Below, one piece after another: positions 11,380-22,812 of a DNA stretch of 64,000 bases. Where the stretch lies: NCBI GenBank assembly GCA_023014485.1, contig JAJOZX010001074.1, forward strand, positions 279,001-343,000, given 5' to 3'. The position numbers and the translations under genes were made by a program. The notes under the pieces were generated by a model. That model did not search any database and was not told the DNA's origin. It saw only the letters and a list, made by a program, of their open reading frames with translations. Within the stretch, counting starts at the first letter, position 1; the number at the start of each line of letters is the position of its first letter. Origin of the DNA: Bathynomus jamesi. Lineage: Eukaryota; Arthropoda; Malacostraca; Isopoda; Cirolanidae.

Positions 11380-12239
11380 TTCTGTATTGTTGAGCATAAT
11401 AATTAAAATGCAAATATACCTTACCCTTCAAAATCTATAATTATAATTGCACATTTCTTATAATTATTAAATAAAAATAAGTAACACTCTTATGGTAAAT
11501 ATCGACGTTGACCACCCTTCCCTTTTTTATTTAAGGTCTTTCGTGTATTATATCGACGACGTGAAGCTCCAAATACGTTTAAACCGTCTGAGTAAATATA
11601 TCCTCACTCGCACGTTTGTTTTTGTCATTAAACAAAGCTAATTCTGTATAATAAGGTCCTCAATCCCCACTCCCAACCTCAACCCTCCCTCCCTCTTGAT
11701 TTGAGAATTCTCTACGCAAATTAATTAATTTATTATGTAAACTCCTTATATGGCGAGTTATACAAATATTCTTTACGGTAAAAATACCGATATTATCTAT
11801 CATTATTAATAACTTCTTTTTATATAAAACATAAAATTTGTCGAAATACAACTTCATTAAAGCGTGGCAACACCGCTTTGGAAGCAAATTATTTGTATTT
11901 TCTTTTCACTACCGCTGTTGTAAAGATATGAAAAACAATGAACTATTAACGTGAAGGCTGTAGAAGAGAATTACACTATATCGAGTGATCATAATAAAAT
12001 AGTGGATGTAAAAAGAGTAGCAGTTGAAAAGTAGTTCGTCAAATAAATTGGTTGCTCGAGCCAAGTATTTTTTCTGTATGAACATTTGAACATATATATA
12101 AATTGAACGTACATCTATAAATAAAGTGAGGATGTAATATATTATTAGGAATATTTTAAAACCTGAAAAAAAGCAGATAGATAAGGGAAATTTAAATGAA
12201 TGATAGTATATAACGATAAATGTCATTGAAAAAATGATG
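11378..12239. other. AT-rich, no gene recognised
   Basis: Reading frames at 11660-11887 and 11909-12427 give low-complexity, Ile/Tyr/Phe-rich peptides with no domain. No repeats or RNA genes stand out. Confidence 0.5.
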
Positions 12240-12530
12240 ATACATTGTGGACATCTCCGACTCATGGAGTGTGTATGTGCGCGTGTTGGGGAGGGGGCAA
12301 CCGGGCGTAAGTGAGGTCGAGTGCGCGATAATTCGCGGATGAAGCTGGGTAATTTTATGAGGTAACGCTTTTGGTACCTCGAAACTTTAAAAGAATTATA
12401 TAAAAAAACATCTCGAAACATTTCCATTGCCGGAAAAAATGTTGATCCTCGTTAGGTTAGGTTAGTTAAGGTTTCGTTTAATTAGGTTAGGCTAGGTCAG
12501 CGAGTACCTCACTATTTAAAGACAACAGAA
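12240..12530. repeat. Dispersed repeat R1, copy 1 left part
   Basis: Shares spaced blocks with 18040-18570: GAGGTCGAGTG, GCGATAATTCGCG/GTGATGAGTCGCG, GTACCTCGAAAC/GTACCTCGGAAC, TTAGGTTAGGTTAGTTAA and AGCGAGTACCTCA. The order is conserved and the divergence is moderate, so this is an old interspersed repeat of unknown class. It contains TTAGG-like runs. Confidence 0.6.
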
Positions 12531-13179
12531 AAAACCTTTCGAAAGACGCAGTATAAATTACGTTATGAAAAGGCGGGAAAAATCACACTCGCATTCCGAG
12601 GAATTCTTAAATTAGGGTATGCTGACCGGCTGCTGGAGGTGCCTCTGTATCAGCGCTCCCGTATCTAAGTAAGTTCAGAGCGAAAGATAGTAATGTAAAT
12701 AATTGATTTTTGAAAGTCTCTGAGCGCGATGGCCTTGGCATTCATCGAAGAAGGATGCAACGCGGAAATGATTATTTCTTGTACGCAATAAATAAATAAA
12801 TAAAATCCTTAAAAAAGAATGCATCGTGAAGTTAGATTAAGCGGTTTAACGTTTCGCGCTATCCTTTATTTTCCATTATGCTCTAATGCGTAATTGGGTG
12901 CGCTAGATAAGTGTACGCGTGGTGTGAATGAACTCTGAAGCTATTCTTTTTATTATACTTTTTCCTACTTTTCCTATAAATCTTTTCATAACAATTTTCT
13001 GTCAGCATTGGCTGGCGGAGGAGAGAGAGATGGCCTCGTCTGTTCTTTACTTTACTCTTTCTACTATTTCTGTGTGAAAGCTTTACGCGTCTATTAGTGT
13101 AAGCGTGGTATAAGTTTTCAGTGTTCGTTTTTACATTTGCTTTTTTTCTCAACTTCTTTCTCGGGCTAGCCAAGAGTGG
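12531..13179. other. Unassigned segment within repeat R1
   Basis: This block separates the two halves of R1 copy 1 and has no counterpart in the second copy, so it may be an insertion. The Lys/Arg-rich frame at 12883-13173 (minus) has no recognisable domain. The ends of the block show no clear inverted repeats. Confidence 0.4.
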
Positions 13180-13370
13180 ATCGTAGGGTATTCGGTAGCT
13201 TTGTTAGCCCGTAACTCGGTAACCCTTCGAGCCCCCATTTCATCCAAAAACCTTATCACGCCCTTCTCGCTCCGATATCACTAAGATTAGGTTTGGTAAA
13301 TTAGTTTTGGAGATATTTGGATTTAAAGAGTTGGTACCTCGCTTCTTTGTAGACGTGTGTGTGTGTGTGC

Positions 13371-13375
<5 letters not shown>
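13180..13375. repeat. Dispersed repeat R1, copy 1 right part
   Basis: Shares CCTTATCACGCCCTTCTCG, ACTAAGATTAGGTTTGG and GGTACCTCGCTTCT with 18410-18550. Both copies then enter a (GT)n tract. Confidence 0.6.

Positions 13376-13400
<25 letters not shown>
13353..13400. repeat. (GT)n microsatellite
   Basis: About 48 bases of (GT)n with one GCGC interruption, placed at the right edge of repeat R1 exactly as in the second copy. Confidence 0.93.
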
Positions 13401-13403
<3 letters not shown>

Positions 13404-13990
13404 CTCAAAAGGGAATACATGCAAATATTTTGGTAGAAGATTCCTGGCGACAACTCATTCCCGGCATCGAGTTTGCCGTGAAATAGAATTTGTGTACAAC
13501 GATAATTTTAAAGATTTTTTTGACTCGTTGGTTTGGATTAAATTTTTGAACTTTGTGAGAATTATTTATTATGTTTGTTTATCGTTGTGAATGTTCAGAA
13601 TGAAGTCACAACGGTACTTTCAGTTAAAACTTTAGAATTTACTTACCACTCTTACTCTACACCGATTTGGTACGGATAATTATAATTTGATGGGACCAGC
13701 ATTGAATGCGTCATGCGTTTGTCTCGCAGGAGCCAGTTGACCGATCTCTCTCTCTCTCTCTCTCTCAGAAAAAAAAGCGAAATAAACTATTCGGTTCTTC
13801 GTCATCTTACAAACACTTCTTGGACAAATTGGCTGACCTGACGAAGGAGCTCTTCTTTAACACCAAAAGTGATTTTGTTCGTTTCGAAGTGCTCAGAGAG
13901 AGTGTTTGCTCGAAAACCGTTTCATTGTCTCGTAACATGATTAGAGGATGCTACAGTACGCTATTATATACTAACTCGCAAGGATATATA
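13401..13990. other. No gene recognised; (CT)n tract
   Basis: Contains a (CT)n tract at about 13746-13765. The frames at 13357-13590 and 13706-14011 overlap microsatellites and have no domain. Confidence 0.5.
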
Positions 13991-14574
13991 TGTTACAGTC
14001 AAAGTGTGTAACCAGCCATTTCGCGTAATGGCTGAAACCTTTAGTTATTTCGCGAAATGACTAAAATCTCCAGCCATTACGCGAAATGGCTGAAATTCCA
14101 CCTTGATCATTTCGTGAAATGGCTAAAATGACTCGTCATGAATTCATAGAAATAACAAACCTCACAATAAAATTGGTAACTTTTATTTAACTAACTAAAT
14201 CTGCTAAAACATACATACCTCCACACTCCACAAGTTTGTTCAAATAGGTGAGAAACACACTTCAAATACACATTTGAACATTTGAACATTTGAACACATT
14301 TGAATTTTCAATATAGAGGTTTTCAAATACTAACCGGGCCTTCAATGTTATTCCGATGTCCGCCATTGAAGGCCCGGTTAGGTCAACTGTATGCCCTTGA
14401 TAATTGGTTAGGTTAAGTCGTGTTATTTTCGTTAAATAACCGGGCATACAGTTGATCTAACCTGGCAAATGATCTTATACGAAATGACCAAGGTGGAATT
14501 TCAGCCATTTCGCGAAATGACTAAAAGTTTCAGCCATTACGCGAAATGGCTGGTTACACACACTGACTGTAACA
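13991..14574. mobile_element. 584-bp TIR MITE with CATTTCGCGAAATG iterons
   Basis: Terminal inverted repeats are about 90-110 bp. The left end TGTTACAGTC...GTGTGTAACCAGCC matches the reverse complement of the right end almost perfectly. TATATA flanks both ends, so the target duplication is TA or TATA. Each TIR holds several copies of palindromic GCCATTTCGCGAAATGGC-like units. The centre carries nested palindromes: CCGGGCCTTCAATG pairs with CATTGAAGGCCCGG, and GGGCATACAGTTGATC pairs with GTCAACTGTATGCCC. It also contains the ATTGGTTAGGTTAAGTCGTG core seen in other fold-back elements. It has no coding capacity. Confidence 0.85.
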
Positions 14575-14771
14575 TATATATATATATATATATATGTATA
14601 TATGATAAGGATGATAAGCTTTATTGGCAGGATATAAGTCCTGTAAATCAAATAATAATAAATATATAAAAAAAAAAAATTATGACTAAAAGAGAAATAA
14701 AATAAGACACGTACTGAAACAACTAGTAATAAAAACTACTACTAGCTAAGACTACAAAAAAAACAAGGAAG

Positions 14772-14796
14772 TGTGTGTGTGTGTGTGTGTGCGCGC
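14772..14796. repeat. (GT)n microsatellite
   Basis: About 20 bases of (GT)n running into GCGCGC, just 5' of a SINE. Confidence 0.9.
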
Positions 14797-14950
14797 GGGA
14801 TTAGACGATGTTGTGTCCGTTCAATTGTTGTATGGATGACCGACCTCTACTTTCAAATGGTGCAGCGGTACTTAGATGATTCGGATACCATGTATATAAA
14901 ATTGTCACGTGACCTTTGCAGTTACGGGAGTTAAACCACCACGAAATTTT
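14797..14950 (+). repeat. 5S-derived SINE, diverged copy
   Basis: GTTGTATGGATGACCGAC resembles the 3' half of 5S rRNA around the C box (GGATGGGTGACC). The shared tail follows: ATTCGGATACCATG, then GTCACGTGACCTTTGCAGTT and GGGAGTTAAACCACCAC. Better copies lie at 36330-36540 and 57001-57192. This is a SINE3-like arrangement (5S head plus an unrelated tail). Confidence 0.6.
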
Positions 14951-15100
14951 ACACACACTCCACACACACCCATATATATATATATATTAAGGTGGCGTGA
15001 AAAACTTGACCTTCGTCAGAATGAACAATTCGGGCGGAAGCTAACCAAAGGTTGTATGTATGTATGTATGTACGTACGTGTGTGTGTGTGTGTGTGTAAA
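14951..15100. repeat. Clustered (CA)n, (TA)n, (GTAT)n, (GT)n
   Basis: Short arrays occur in succession: (CA)n at about 14953-14968, (TA)n at 14971-14986, (TATG)n/(TACG)n at 15053-15079 and (GT)n at 15079-15096. The open frames through them are artefacts. Confidence 0.85.
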
Positions 15101-15525
15101 TACGTAGATAATATTTTGCAATTAGAGGTGGATATGCCAGCACGTGAAAGTCGTAAAAATAGATTTTAAAGTTATTTTGCGGGCCAAATGTTGGAGGGGG
15201 GTCAGATTTTGAAAATTTACCCCAAAAAGTTTTTTGTTTCTAATTTTGAAGTTCAAATAAAAGTTCGTTAATATTGTATCGTTTTAAAATTAAAGAAAAA
15301 GAAAAGGTAATTTAATATAATTTTCTGATAAGGAAGATAAGGTTATCTGTAGACTCGAAACATCAGTTTCATTAAGAAATTGAACGTTAACATGTCGTCA
15401 AATCAGAGACCAAATTAATTTTGAAAAATGTTTCAAACTGCAAAATCCACTTGACGTTAATATCATATCAGAGCGTTATTTATTCATCACTAATTTTGAA
15501 GAAATTACTGTAATAATATTTTGTC

Positions 15526-15582
<57 letters not shown>

Positions 15583-16840
15583 AATGTATGAAATTCCACC
15601 AGCAATTTTTTATTATTTTATTTCGATCTATTGATTCGTTTTTCATAGCCCTTTTTACTATTTTGGCATTGATATGTGGCACTGAAGAACGCATTTGCCT
15701 CCTCCTTGTTTGATTCCTTGAGCACCGCTTTATCATCACCGTCAGGAAGAGAGATTTTCAAAGGAAAATGACGTTGTTTGGAATTAAGAGGCTCGCAATG
15801 CGAAAACTCCAAAGTTAGATTTTTTCAGTCTTTTAGAGTACATTTTTGCGGGCGCTCGCCCTTCGCCCCCTCCTTCATACATAAAAAAAATAAAATGTAT
15901 CGCTAAAATGACTTTCATAAGCAGATATTGATGGGAAATTTTTTTTTTTTTAATACCGAAATGTTAAACTCATTTTAACGATTTTGGATTACATTCGTAG
16001 CATTATCATTGAAGACTCGCGTATTCGTCCGTATATGTCGTATATATATAACAAATGTGTGTTCTTGGATGCGCATTATAGTAAATATTATATGAACGGC
16101 ATTTGGTGTAAAAGCTTTGAAAGATGATCAATCACTGCGCCTTTTACGAGGTTGGAGAGAGTAGTTAGAACAAACCAGTCACGCCCTTGTGCCTCCTTGT
16201 GAGCATCCTCAATTCAGAGAAGTTACCCCTCGAGCTTCCCTCGTGACAGGCACCGGTTTCTCCGAGTCTGACAGGAATGCCAATCCGTTCGAACGTCTCG
16301 TACAACTTCAACGTGCTCCTTGGACCTTCATTGGTTGAAGGTAGCTAGAGCGTCTCCTTCAGAACGGAAATTTATTTATATTTGCTCATACAGGAATCCA
16401 AACAAAACGTGCCTGGTTGTGCCCAGGCACCTTTTTCCCCTCTTCGGTTCCGTTTCTTCAATTTTTTTGTCCCCTTCACCTTTACGAATTGATGAAGTAC
16501 ATTCGTTGGTTCAGTGCCGTACCATTACCGACGAGGTATTCTTCGAATTTGGTGGTGATAATTTGCGCCGAAACCGAGACTCATAATCATTAATATCTTC
16601 TTCTAGACGTTACTCTTCATCAACAAACGGCGCGAGGATTTATCAGTGATCTCGAGAGATGGTTGAACAATAGCGTTATGACCAAAAGGCAGAACTCCAA
16701 AGTTTCGAGAGCAAAGAGCGCGATTAGGCCATTCTAGGACGGAAGTTACTCATTTTTTATCCTGAAATTTCTAAATTTTATTTTGTGGTGAACACGATGC
16801 GTTCATTAATTATTATTACCTTATTTTGCGAAGTTATAAA
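15101..16840. other. No gene recognised; (TTA)n array
   Basis: A (TTA)n array lies at about 15532-15580. The minus-strand frame at 15618-15812 (64 codons) and the plus frame at 16320-16586 (88 codons) have near-normal composition but no recognisable domain or start context. I cannot support either as a gene. Confidence 0.45.
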
Positions 16841-17072
16841 TAAGGTTCTCCTAGGAAGAAGTGGCTAAGCGACAAAAGTAAAAGACGCCAGAAAACGCAG
16901 TTAAACGTTGTACAAATTTGAAAGTGGAATAACTTTTGAACTTGAAGTTATCTCGACGAAATCTCTTCAAAAATTCAAAAGTTACGTCACTTTCAAATTT
17001 TACGCAACTTTAACTGCGTTTTCTGGCATTTTTTACTTTTGTCGCTTAGCAACTTCTTCCAAGGAAGACCTC
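16841..17072. mobile_element. Fold-back MITE, family F1, copy 2
   Basis: The same hairpin as at 2676-2896, with arms CTAGGAAGAAGTGGCTAAGC and its complement GCTTAGCAACTTCTTCC, AAAACGCAGTT, and TTTGAAAGTG/CACTTTCAAA. It differs from copy 1 at several positions and in the loop, so the two are independent copies. No coding capacity. Confidence 0.82.
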
Positions 17073-17671
17073 ATATAAGGACATTCTGTGTCCGATTCGG
17101 TAAGACATAAAATTTCTCTCTATTTTTTTTTCTGTTAAAAAAGTGGTGAATCAATAAAAAATGTTGACATTCGGCGATGACCAAATTTGGACTTAAATTG
17201 TATTGATAAAAAGGGAAAGGAATGTTGGTGGAAGACTGGTTTAAATGTTCGACTATAGTGAAATGAGATTTACGATTGGAATGGTCAAGAAAGGTTAGAA
17301 TCGCCTCAAAAGGCTCACTCGACCGTTGCTAAGGAATTGACCCTTCATTATAATATATTCCCTCATCTTCTCTCTCTCTCTCTCTCTTCCCCTCGTGATA
17401 AACTCTCTTCCTTATTATCATTCCTTCCTCTTTCTTCCATATGCCCCATTCCCTAGAAATGGTCCGTCAAACTACTACTACTCTCTTCCCCTCACTTTCC
17501 TTTCCCCTCTTCCGTCTTGCCTTTAAGTGTCGTTGCCACGGGACGCATTCACCATCTTAGTCCTCAAATTAAGGGTACCAACACCTGAGCTACGGTTTAC
17601 TTCACTAAAATAAATTAAAATTAGCTAAAAGGATCTGTCGCTCTACCACTATTACGTCACACACACACGTG

Positions 17672-17702
<31 letters not shown>
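17073..17702. other. No gene recognised; (CT)n and (CA)n arrays
   Basis: Pyrimidine-rich DNA with a (CT)n tract at about 17370-17388 and (CA)n with a GTGTATAT interruption at 17656-17703. Confidence 0.5.
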
Positions 17703-17703
<1 letters not shown>

Positions 17704-17934
17704 AAGGGTTGACAAAAGTAAATAAATCCCTTCAGCTTTTCCATAGTTTTTTGATATGTTAATAAAAATCAGTAAATAATAAGAGATTTATTGAATGAAT
17801 ATATTTAGAATGGCATTTGGTTTCCCCTTCAAATTATGTAAAGATGACCCACGTTCTGGTATTCCATTGATGAGTTTTTGCTATTTGTTATCGAGGGCAG
17901 GCATAGTGGAGTCTATTTACTTTTGTCAACCTTT
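17703..17934. mobile_element. Tc1/mariner-type MITE (~230 bp)
   Basis: The left end AGGGTTGACAAAAGTAAATA is matched by the inverted right end (GTCTATTTACTTTTGTCAACC), giving ~24-bp TIRs. The interior reads KDDPRSGIPL-like in one frame, reminiscent of the DNA-binding linker of Tc1-like transposases, so it may be an internally deleted copy. Target duplication is obscured by flanking (CA)n and TATA. Confidence 0.6.
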
Positions 17935-18039
17935 CTGTGTATAGGGTGTTTGTATATTAACATTTTCTTAGTTATCTTTTAGGTATTTTGTTCTACATTT
18001 TCGTAAAAGAGTTGAGAAAGAATGAATAAGTGAATGCGT

Positions 18040-18570
18040 GAAATGAAACGTCATGATCTATAAATGTCGAAAAAGAAATTTTCAGTAGTCCTTGACATTA
18101 AAGTGACCGTACGGATGCAAGCAGAAAGCATCCGGTATGTGCGTGCGTATAGACAACTGAGCATAGATGAGGTCGAGTGTGTGATGAGTCGCGTATGGTT
18201 TGCGGTAATTTTTTTTTTGGGGGGGGGGACGCATTTCGTACCTCGGAACGTGAAAACATCCGTATGAAAAATATCGAAGACTTTTTTATTGTCGAATGAT
18301 TTGTTCATGATTAGGTTTGGTTACGCTAGGATAGGTTAGTTAAAGTTAAGTTAGGTTAGATTAGATTGGATGAGCGAGTACCTCAGTACTTAATAACAAC
18401 AAAAACCACCGTTCGAGCCCTTAACTGCGTCTGAAATACTTATCACACCCTTCTTGGTTCGGTGACACTAAACCTTCTAAGGTTAGGTTAAGTTCATTAG
18501 ATTTTAGGTGTATTGACTTAAAAATTTGTACCTCGCTTCTGCGGAGATGCGCGCCCGTGTGTGTGTGTGT
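18040..18570. repeat. Dispersed repeat R1, copy 2
   Basis: Second copy of the repeat at 12240-12530 plus 13180-13375, with the same order of blocks: AGGTCGAGTGTGTGATGAGT, TTTCGTACCTCGGAACG, GGATAGGTTAGTTAAAG, GAGCGAGTACCTCAGTA, ACTTATCACACCCTTCTTGG and GTACCTCGCTTCTGCGG. It ends in (GT)n. A G-rich run (GGGGGGGGG) is at about 18218-18228. The overlapping short frames on both strands are not supported as genes. Confidence 0.6.
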
Positions 18571-18576
18571 GTGTGT

Positions 18577-18715
18577 TTCGGGCATTTCGCGTAATGCCTG
18601 TTACCTTTAATCACTTCGTAAAGTTTAGGTGAAGTTGGGTTAGGTTAGTCAAGGGTAATGCTTGACAACTTTAGGCATTACTTAAAATGACTGATTTCAC
18701 ACCTTGACTTAAACG
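18577..18715. mobile_element. Degenerate relative of the 584-bp MITE
   Basis: GGGCATTTCGCGTAATGCCT, GGGTTAGGTTAGTCAAGG and an inverted TAGGCATTACTTAAAATGA parallel the ends and core of the element at 13991-14574, with a substituted GGCATTAC in place of GCCATTAC. It is shorter and decayed. Confidence 0.45.
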
Positions 18716-19330
18716 TATATACATACGTACAGTGTGCGGTCGAAAAGTGGGTCGACTTTCCATTTTTAAACGGTAAAATGAGTAAGATCTGGTTTCAGTG
18801 ATGCTTTCATGGTACGCGAATGAGCATCGATGCGTGAAGATAAGGATTTTGTTTCGAAGTGAAAGAGACGTTCAAATCGTTCGCACTCGGGATACCCCAT
18901 TTGCGGGTGCGAGTTTATAGAGGTAATTAATTAGAATTAGAGAGGTAATTAGTTATCGCGGTGTTGAATACTTCATACCACAAATGAATCGCGTCGTAAA
19001 GTAGATCCGAGAATGTAACGAGCCCCCCCCCCCCCAATAAAAACCTTTCCGACTCGTTTTTGAGTGTAGAGGCACATTTTATTTGTTTGATTGTATTCGT
19101 CTGACCGAAGAGGCAGTTATTGTCGACACCACTTTAGAATATTACCTTGATGTCGTATCAAGGAATCATTGTTTGAGTTCTCAGTAATTTTATCGCGGAG
19201 ACACTTGGCACACAAGACAGTTACAAACAATCCACTCTTCTCTTCGTATTCCCTTGAAAGCACACACGCCTTCTACTTTTATTAAAATAACTCAAATAGC
19301 TGCAACAAACGTGTGTGTGTGTGTATAAAG
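18716..19330. other. No gene recognised; poly-C tract
   Basis: Unassigned sequence with a 13-base C run at about 19023-19035 and a (GT)n tract at 19311-19325. Confidence 0.45.
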
Positions 19331-19358
19331 TCATTTCCGGTATTGCGCAATTGCTCTG

Positions 19359-19646
19359 ATGAAATGGTTGGGCACAATGTGGTGTGATGACTTCGATAAC
19401 GACGCGGAAGACCTACGTTATCATGTTATCATTTACCGCAATAACTCGAGCGCGTATCAGAAGTTGAAGAAGGATGTAGAACAGGAAGTCCGCTCCATAC
19501 CGGACATACATACCCCGTACATCCTTCGGGCATCCGTATGGAATGTGTTATCACGTCTGGAGATGATGACAGTCACCACTGGACAGCACATTCACAATCA
19601 TTTATTAAAAACAGTTGAGAAAATGGATAGCATGAGGTCATGGTAA
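19359..19646 (+). pseudogene. Possible C-terminal relic of a DD41D-type transposase
   Basis: The 95-codon frame includes YQKLKKDVEQEVRSIPD and a later RLEMMTVTTGQHIHNH. The same spacing of a basic helix, then a Leu/Arg helix, then GxHI/GAHL ends the DD41D transposases in this window (AITNEIQAIPPP with LECLATNGAHL at 25888, and RAIRGAHVEAY at 40130). No catalytic domain is present upstream. The call is an inference from this pattern and is weak. Confidence 0.3.
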
Positions 19647-19730
19647 CGTACGACGAAATTATTTGCCTCGTCTTCCGCATCGTCAAATTGATCTACACAC
19701 CAAATTTCGCTAATCATTCGCATAAAACCT

Positions 19731-19734
<4 letters not shown>

Positions 19735-19816
<82 letters not shown>
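19735..19816. repeat. (TA)n microsatellite
   Basis: About 80 bases of (TA)n abut the left end of the 3.0-kb transposon. A matching array abuts its right end, so the element stands inside a TA array. Confidence 0.97.
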
Positions 19817-19818
<2 letters not shown>

Positions 19819-22812
19819 GGTGGTCCAAAATTATAGAGTAAATTTTAAAAGTATCTGAATCTTAAGTCTTACCCTCGGAAATTGTTACCTATATTAAAAA
19901 AACGTTACTGACCAAAACTTATCAAAATTAATAAATATTTAGTGGTGCCCCACTCGACTTTAAATTTCTTAGTTTTCTTGTTTCAAAATTCTTTGAATTC
20001 ATATTCAAAATTCTTTGAATTCATATTCAAAAAATTCTTTAGTTTATCGCAGTCCCCCTCCATATTCAACTATAATGGAGTATTAACCACTCAGAGGTGG
20101 GGGTCTCATGGGTGCCCATCTCCCGCTCATTGTTGCTGCGTTCGTAGTTCCTGCTTCAAGTTTGATTTTTTTACATTAGGAAACTGCAGGCGATGTTGCT
20201 CCACTACTTGCAGGAGAAACTGCTTTTGACTTTCATTCTTAGTTAGATGTGCATTGAAATTTTTTATTAATGCTATTCCTCTTTCGGAGTTATCATTTGT
20301 TACCATCATTGACTTGACATACTCAAGGGCCATTTGATAATCTTGTCTGTTCTTCCAGTTTGTTGGATCATCCTCAAGAAAGGCTATTGGGAGTCCGAGC
20401 TTAGTGAAAAATAGTCGAGACGAGCTAGTAACAACGCTGGCTACTGTCTGTTTTGAATATCGTTGGCAGAAAGATTCAAATTTATTCTTTTGGGCGGATG
20501 TTTAGATCCCCTTATGTCGAGTGCCTTTATCATGTCTCTTTTAACATCAATGGAAATATCTTCTTCAAAGAATGAAAGTGAAATAAGAAATTCACTTAGG
20601 TACCAAAGATGGCGAGAAAGTGCTTGAGATGTTGCAGAAGCAATGCTTTTGTCTTCGTATACTAGCAGCAGTTTTAGTAGCGAAAGATCAGTGGCAGGGG
20701 CAGAAGCAGCGATAGGTGCAGAAAACCATGCAGGAACATAGTGTCTAATGGCAAATTGTGCAAAACTTTTCATTCCACTTTGTTCCTTTAGAGTCATTTT
20801 AAACTGTGAGCAGAAAAGATTCATTTTTATTGCATAGATTATGCGAGACATCCACCTGGCACGATGCAAAACACCTGGCTTTAGAAATTTGACTCCACGT
20901 GGTGGTACATCTCCTAGATAGATGATTGTAAGTTCCAGGACCCCTCTGTAATCATCTCGGATTTGTGTGGAGGTTAGATGTTTTTACAAATAAGCAGTTC
21001 ATCACGTCCTGGAGTATCAGGAAAGGTTTCAAAATTTTCTTTATTGGAGTTCCAGGCAGACTTAAAGCGTTTGAATATCGGAATATCAGGTCCGCTACTG
21101 GCGGAACAAAGACACATCTCAAAAACATTGGATGCAATAAGTTCAATTATATGGTGCCGGCATGCAATATTTAGTAAGTCTTCTCCAAGCTTTTGTTCTA
21201 TTTGTGCAGTAGCTCCCTTTTCAGGACCCGTGTTCGTGGCAGTTGTTTCAAAGCACATACCTTTAATGCGATCAATTAAGTTCCAGTCCTTTAAACATTC
21301 GACAACAGCTGTTGTAATGTCTACTCCTGTGCCAGACTCGAGTTTGGGTACTGCAAGCAACTTTGATTTGCCTCCTCCTGACACCAACACTGCTAATCTT
21401 TCAACTTTTTAATTTCCAGTTAAATCGGTTAGCATTTTTCCATCCCACTTCACCATTAAAGAACATTCAGGATTAAAGGATTCTTTTAAATCTTTTGCGA
21501 TTTTCTCACGTACATCCATTCTCTTTCGACGAACTGTACTTCTGCTTATGGACAAGTCATCAAGATCATGATCTAATGCAGAGGCAGTAGCTGATAGCAC
21601 GTATACGGCCTGTCTATCAGAAATATTCGATCTATCCAGTGCAACTGCAACGTCTCGTGTTACAAGTTCCTTCTTACTTGGTTTGCTAGGAACCTTCTTG
21701 CCTGCACTATTTTTTGATGCCGTGTTAGTTTTACACAACATTGTTTCATCTTCACTACTCATGCTCATTGTTTCATCTTCACTACTCATGCTACTTGATG
21801 AAGTCAATTTGGCAGACTGTTTCTTCCTCCTTTCTCTTACTTTCCCTACGTGCTAACCGTTCTTTAGCTGACTCTCTTCTTTTTACATCTTCTTTCTCTG
21901 ATAATGCTTTGTTAACGTTAGCCATATATCCTTTTCCTCCCTTCTGTTTTTGAGCTTGGAGGAATTCTCTGTCTTCTTTAATCTTGATCATCTCGTGCGC
22001 TTTTTGGTGAGCAATATCAGAGATCGTTTAAACTGTCCTGAAACAATCTCTTTCTCACGCTGAGTTTCGGAGCAGCAGAATTTTAATTTTTGGAGCGTTC
22101 TATATTCCGTATATACTTTTTCAATCATTGGTATAACATTATAATCAGCTCTTGTTGGAATTCTAGCTCGTTCCCAAAATTCAACTACCTCTATGTAAAC
22201 TGTTTTAGAAGCTTCTCTTAGAGTTTTCTTTTCCTTAAGTAAATAAAAAAGACGACGGAGCACATCACCTTTGGAAGGAAGTTTTCTCCCGCATATCATT
22301 TCAATTGGTTGTCTAATGAGCCATATTTCGATATTTCTGCTAGTTTTCATTGAGGAACTTGCCATTTCTAATATGATTATTCACTATTGCAACACTGCAA
22401 ACGAACTGCAATACACTGCAAACGACTGCAAACAATACACTGCAAACGACAGGTTGGCAAAAGACTGAGGCTTGCGAATAAAAAATACGATTGTTATAGG
22501 AACGCCCTTTCAACACGTGTTCAGTACCGCTCATACAAGCTGTGCTTCGGAATATTTAACCACAATAAGCATACAAAAACCTATATTATGCAAAAAAATA
22601 TATATCAAAATATTTTTCGCAAAGACACAATAAATCTATATTATGGGGAAGACGCAAAAAAGGTTTTTAAAAACATCTAAATTCAAATGCGATGTGGCAC
22701 CACTTAGAATTTTTTGATCTTATTAAAATTTTATATTTAGAGTTTTTTCAACATAGGTAACAATTTTAGGGGGTAAGACCTAAGGATTTTCAACATTTAT
22801 TTTTTGGACTAC

